DNA of 8,930 nucleotides. It comes from Alphaproteobacteria bacterium (GTDB lineage: Bacteria; Pseudomonadota; Alphaproteobacteria; Reyranellales; Reyranellaceae). The translations under genes and the position numbers were made by a program. Numbering within the stretch: position 1 is the first letter of the stretch; each line of letters starts with the position of its first letter. The stretch spans positions 1 through 8,930 of the forward strand of contig JABCYT010000098.1 in NCBI GenBank assembly GCA_013290035.1, in the 5' to 3' direction. Of this stretch, positions 6,167 through 8,930 are shown one piece after another. Under the pieces are notes generated by a model, which saw only the letters and a program-made list of their open reading frames with translations, had not been told where the DNA came from and did no database searches.

Positions 6167-8801
6167 TCTGTTCGGCCTGGGTGCGGCGCTCGCGCTGCTC
6201 CTCGACGACCTCCTCCGGCGCGCGCGACACGAAGGCGGCGTTGCCGAGCTTGGCGTCGATCTTGCCGACCTCGTCGGCCAGCTTCTTGATTTCCTTCTGC
6301 AGGCGCGCGCCTTCGGCCTTGAGGTCGATGACGTCGCCGACCGGCAGCGCATAGGCTGCCTCGCCCACCACGATCTGCAGCGCGGCCTTGGGCGCGATCG
6401 CCGCCGCTTCGACGCCCTCGACCCGCGACAGCCGCTCGATCGCGGCGCGATGCACGTCGAGGCGCTTCTGCGTCGTGTCGCTGGCGCCCACGACCAGGAG
6501 CTTGAGCTTGGCCCCGCCCGGCACGTTCAGCTCGGCGCGGGCCGAGCGGATGTCGGAGATCAGCTTGACCAGCCAGCCGATCTCGGCCTCGGCATCCGCG
6601 TCGACGGGCGTCGGCTGCGGCCAGGGCTGGGCGATCAGCATGCCGTGCCCGGCGCGATGACCGAGCTTGTCCCACAGCTCCTCGGTGATGAACGGCATCA
6701 CCGGATGCAGGAGCTTGACCGTCTCGCGCAGCACGCAGGCGGTGACGGCGCGCGTCTCGTCCTTCTCCGGCCCGTCGTCGCCCTGCAGGATCGGCTTGGA
6801 GAGCTCGACGTACCAGTCGCAGACGATGCCCCAGATGAATTCATAGAGCGCCGTGGCCGCATCGTTCAGGCGGAACTCCGCCAGCGCCTTGTCGACCGTC
6901 GTGTTGGCGCGCGCCAGCTCGCCCAGCACCCACTTGTTGACCGTCAGCTTTGCCGACTCGGGCACGAAGCCCTGCGGTAATGCCGCGCCGTTCATTTCGG
7001 CAAAGCGCGTGGCGTTCCACAGCTTCGTCGCGAAGTTTCGCGAACTCTCGACGCGAGTCGGTGCGAGGCGCAGACGGCCGGCGTTGTTGGCCGCGAGCGA
7101 TGCCATGGTAAAGCGCAAAGCATCGGCGCCGTACTTGTCGATCAGCTCCAAGGGATCCATGGCGTTGCCCTTGGACTTCGACATCTTCTGGCCCTTCTCG
7201 TCCGTCACCAGGCCGTGCAGGTAGACGGTGCGGAACGGCACCTCGGTCATGAATTGCATGCCCATCATCATCATGCGGGCGACCCAGAAGAACAGGATGT
7301 CCCAGCCCGTCACCAGCACGCTGGTCGGGTAGTATTTCTCGAGTTCGACCGTCTGGTCGGGCCAGCCCAGGGTCGAGAACGGCCACAGCGCCGAGCTGAA
7401 CCAGGTATCGAGCACATCGGGATCGCGCGCCAACGCCACGTCCTTGCCGTAGTGCCTGCGCGCCTCTTCTCTGGCTTCGTCCTCCGACAGCGCGACAAAG
7501 ATCTTCTTGTCCGGTCCGTACCAGGCCGGAATCTGATGGCCCCACCAGAGCTGGCGCGAGATGCACCACGGCTCGATGTTCTCCATCCAGCGGAAGAACT
7601 CGCCGCGCCCGCGTTCGGGCACGAATTTCACCCGTCCGTCGCGCGCCGCGGCGATCGGCGCCTCGGCGAGCTTCTTGGCGTCGGCGTACCATTGCTCGGT
7701 CAGGAACGGCTCGACCGGGACGCCGCCGCGGTCGCCGTAAGGCACGGCGTGGGTATGCGGCTCGATCTTCTCGACGAGGCCCAACTCCTCCATGTCGGCC
7801 ACGATCTTCTTGCGCGCGTCGAAGCGGTCGAGCCCGCGGTATTTTTCCGGCGCCTTGTCGTTCAGCCGGGCGAACTTGTCGAAGACGCTGATCGCTTCAA
7901 GGTTATGGCGGCGGCCGACCTCGAAGTCGTTGAAGTCGTGCGCCGGCGTGATCTTCACCGCCCCCGACCCCTTCTCCGGATCCGAATATTCATCGGCCAC
8001 GATCGGGATCCGGCGGCCGACCAGCGGCAGGATCGCCTGCTTGCCGATCAGGTGCTTCCACTTGGGATCGTCGGGATGCACCGCGACGCCGGTGTCGCCC
8101 AGCATCGTCTCGGGTCGCGTCGTCGCCACCACGATATGCTCGTCGCTGCCCTCGATCGGGTATTTGAGGTACCAGAGATGACCCCTGACCTCGCGCGATT
8201 CGACCTCGAGGTCGGAGATCGCCGTCAGCATCTTGGGGTCCCAGTTGACCAGCCGGTTGTCCTTGTAGATCAGGCCGGCCTTGTAGAGATCGACAAACAC
8301 CTTCAGCACGGCGCGCGACAGGCCCTCGTCCATGGTGAAGCGCTCGCGCGACCAGTCGCATGACGCGCCCAGCCGGCGGAGCTGGCGGGTGATGGTGCCG
8401 CCCGAATAGGCCTTCCACTCCCAGACCTTGGCCAGGAACTCCTCGCGGTTCAGGAGCTTCTTGTTGCCGTCTCCCTTCTCCGCGCCCTCGACCGCGAGCC
8501 CGATGCCCTCCTGCTCGAGATTGCGCACCACGACCATCTGGGTGGCGATGCCGGCGTGATCCGTGCCCGGCTGCCACAGCACGTCGTCGCCCTTCATGCG
8601 GCGCCAGCGGATCAGCACGTCCTGCAGCGTGTTGTCGAGCGCGTGGCCCATATGCAGGCTGCCCGTGACGTTGGGCGGCGGGATGACGATGCAATAAGGC
8701 GGCTTGGGCGACTCCGGATGGGCGCGGAACGCGCCGCTCTGCTCCCATTGCGGATACAGGCGGGCTTCGATCTCCTTGGGGTCGTAGGTTTTGTCGAGCA
8801 T
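6123..8801 (-). CDS. valS: Valyl-tRNA synthetase
   Basis: An 892-residue class Ia aminoacyl-tRNA synthetase that charges tRNA-Val with valine in the cytosol and edits mischarged threonine. In order: PPPNVTGSLHMGHAL (41-55) with the HIGH-type HMGH; GTDHAG (79-84); the CP1 editing domain at about 205-345 with TTRPET (227-232); CISRQLWWGHQIPAWY (413-428); LDTWFSSALWP (464-474); KMSKS (539-543); the anticodon-binding helical domain at about 620-770 with HPVMPFITEELW (699-710); and the C-terminal tRNA-binding coiled coil at about 824-892, rich in Glu, Lys and Arg. Complete and of bacterial length. The ATG at 8801 (MLDKTYDPKEIE) is chosen over the in-frame ATG at 8828 because it matches the usual N-terminus, has AAGG (8808-8811) six to seven bases upstream, and because 8828 lies inside a terminator-like hairpin. 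It lies downstream of a DUF2497-like gene and converges on the PhyH gene with 32 bp between stops. Confidence 0.97.
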   Translation of the reverse strand: MLDKTYDPKEIEARLYPQWEQSGAFRAHPESPKPPYCIVIPPPNVTGSLHMGHALDNTLQDVLIRWRRMKGDDVLWQPGTDHAGIATQMVVVRNLEQEGIGLAVEGAEKGDGNKKLLNREEFLAKVWEWKAYSGGTITRQLRRLGASCDWSRERFTMDEGLSRAVLKVFVDLYKAGLIYKDNRLVNWDPKMLTAISDLEVESREVRGHLWYLKYPIEGSDEHIVVATTRPETMLGDTGVAVHPDDPKWKHLIGKQAILPLVGRRIPIVADEYSDPEKGSGAVKITPAHDFNDFEVGRRHNLEAISVFDKFARLNDKAPEKYRGLDRFDARKKIVADMEELGLVEKIEPHTHAVPYGDRGGVPVEPFLTEQWYADAKKLAEAPIAAARDGRVKFVPERGRGEFFRWMENIEPWCISRQLWWGHQIPAWYGPDKKIFVALSEDEAREEARRHYGKDVALARDPDVLDTWFSSALWPFSTLGWPDQTVELEKYYPTSVLVTGWDILFFWVARMMMMGMQFMTEVPFRTVYLHGLVTDEKGQKMSKSKGNAMDPLELIDKYGADALRFTMASLAANNAGRLRLAPTRVESSRNFATKLWNATRFAEMNGAALPQGFVPESAKLTVNKWVLGELARANTTVDKALAEFRLNDAATALYEFIWGIVCDWYVELSKPILQGDDGPEKDETRAVTACVLRETVKLLHPVMPFITEELWDKLGHRAGHGMLIAQPWPQPTPVDADAEAEIGWLVKLISDIRSARAELNVPGGAKLKLLVVGASDTTQKRLDVHRAAIERLSRVEGVEAAAIAPKAALQIVVGEAAYALPVGDVIDLKAEGARLQKEIKKLADEVGKIDAKLGNAAFVSRAPEEVVEEQRERRTQAEQTRARLSTALERLGA

Positions 8802-8817
8802 CTCTTGCCTTATAACG

Positions 8818-8848
8818 AAAAACGCCACGGAGGTGGCGCCGTGGCGTT
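8818..8848 (-). terminator. Rho-independent terminator-like hairpin between the DUF2497-like gene and valS
   Basis: AACGCCACGG (8821-8830) and CCGTGGCGTT (8839-8848) are perfect 10-bp complements around an 8-base loop. Read leftward, the stem runs into five Ts (complement of 8818-8822), the layout of an intrinsic terminator for the gene ending at 8872. The structure ends only 16 bp before the valS ATG, leaving little room for a separate valS promoter. It may instead act as a partial terminator or attenuator in a DUF2497-valS transcript. On the plus strand no T-tract follows. Confidence 0.65.
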
Positions 8849-8871
8849 CAAATGCGGGGCGCGCCTGGGGG

Positions 8872-8930
8872 TCAGCGGCGGGTCAGCCGGACGATCTCGC
8901 GTTCGACATAGCGCTCGACCATCGGCGGCA
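8872..8930 (-). CDS. C-terminal fragment of a DUF2497 (PopZ-like) protein
   Basis: Only the last 18 codons and TGA are inside the window: PPMVERYVEREIVRLTRR. The preceding two bases are compatible with leucine, giving LPPMVERYVEREI, which resembles the C-terminal helix of DUF2497 proteins (the family of the polar organising protein PopZ, whose C-terminal helices drive self-assembly at the cell pole). This family commonly sits immediately upstream of valS in alphaproteobacteria, which supports the call. The other two frames of this strand either stop sooner or give no family-like sequence. With only 18 residues this rests on short similarity plus gene order. Confidence 0.6.
   Translation of the reverse strand, partial: PPMVERYVEREIVRLTRR

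Noticed and set aside
7215..8363. 382-codon open frame on the plus strand within valS
   Set aside because: Antisense to conserved valS motifs (HIGH region excluded, but the editing and KMSKS regions are covered) and lacking family features; a shadow frame.
8802..8828. Upstream ATG at 8828 as the valS start (adds MAFFVIRQE)
   Set aside because: The extension is encoded inside the terminator-like hairpin, has no ribosome-binding site that fits, and is not typical of valyl-tRNA synthetase N-termini.

Overview
This is a GC-rich, gene-dense window of ordinary bacterial chromosome. Gene content and order point to an alphaproteobacterium. The fragment at the right edge looks like the C-terminus of a DUF2497 (PopZ-like) protein directly upstream of valS, an order familiar from that class, and the two gaps hold GAA-loop palindromes of the sort common in Bradyrhizobium-like and Reyranella-like genomes. 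The genus is inference only.

Layout. Positions 1-1335 (minus) hold the first 445 codons of a dihydroxy-acid dehydratase (ilvD); its C-terminus lies outside the window. A 210-bp divergent gap (1336-1545) carries one palindromic repeat. From 1546 to 6090 four plus-strand genes run in a likely operon: a ten-helix EamA/DMT-family permease, a class III (CaiB/BaiF) CoA-transferase, a thiolase-like protein with an extra C-terminal domain, and a phytanoyl-CoA dioxygenase (PhyH) family Fe(II)/2-oxoglutarate oxygenase. The first three are joined by ATGA-type junctions. The fourth follows after 66 bp that hold a second palindromic repeat. Positions 6123-8801 (minus) encode a complete valyl-tRNA synthetase, convergent with the PhyH gene. 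The right edge (8872-8930, minus) is the tail of the DUF2497-like gene, with a terminator-shaped hairpin between it and valS.

How the genes may work together. ilvD (valine, isoleucine and pantothenate precursor synthesis) and valS (tRNA-Val charging) are housekeeping genes. The four-gene cassette between them reads as an accessory pathway for an unidentified carboxylic acid: transport, transfer of CoA onto it, and hydroxylation by the PhyH-family enzyme. The thiolase-like protein has lost the recognisable catalytic cysteines and the GHP histidine, so it is unlikely to be a conventional thiolase. The substrate cannot be read from the sequence.

Most worth a second look: the active-site-degenerate thiolase homologue within the cassette; a palindromic repeat that supplies the stop codon and last codons of that gene; a compensatory base-pair difference between the two repeats; an 11-codon mini-ORF bridging the permease and CoA-transferase genes; and a terminator-like hairpin immediately upstream of the valS start. 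I see no phage, insertion sequence, CRISPR array or RNA gene.
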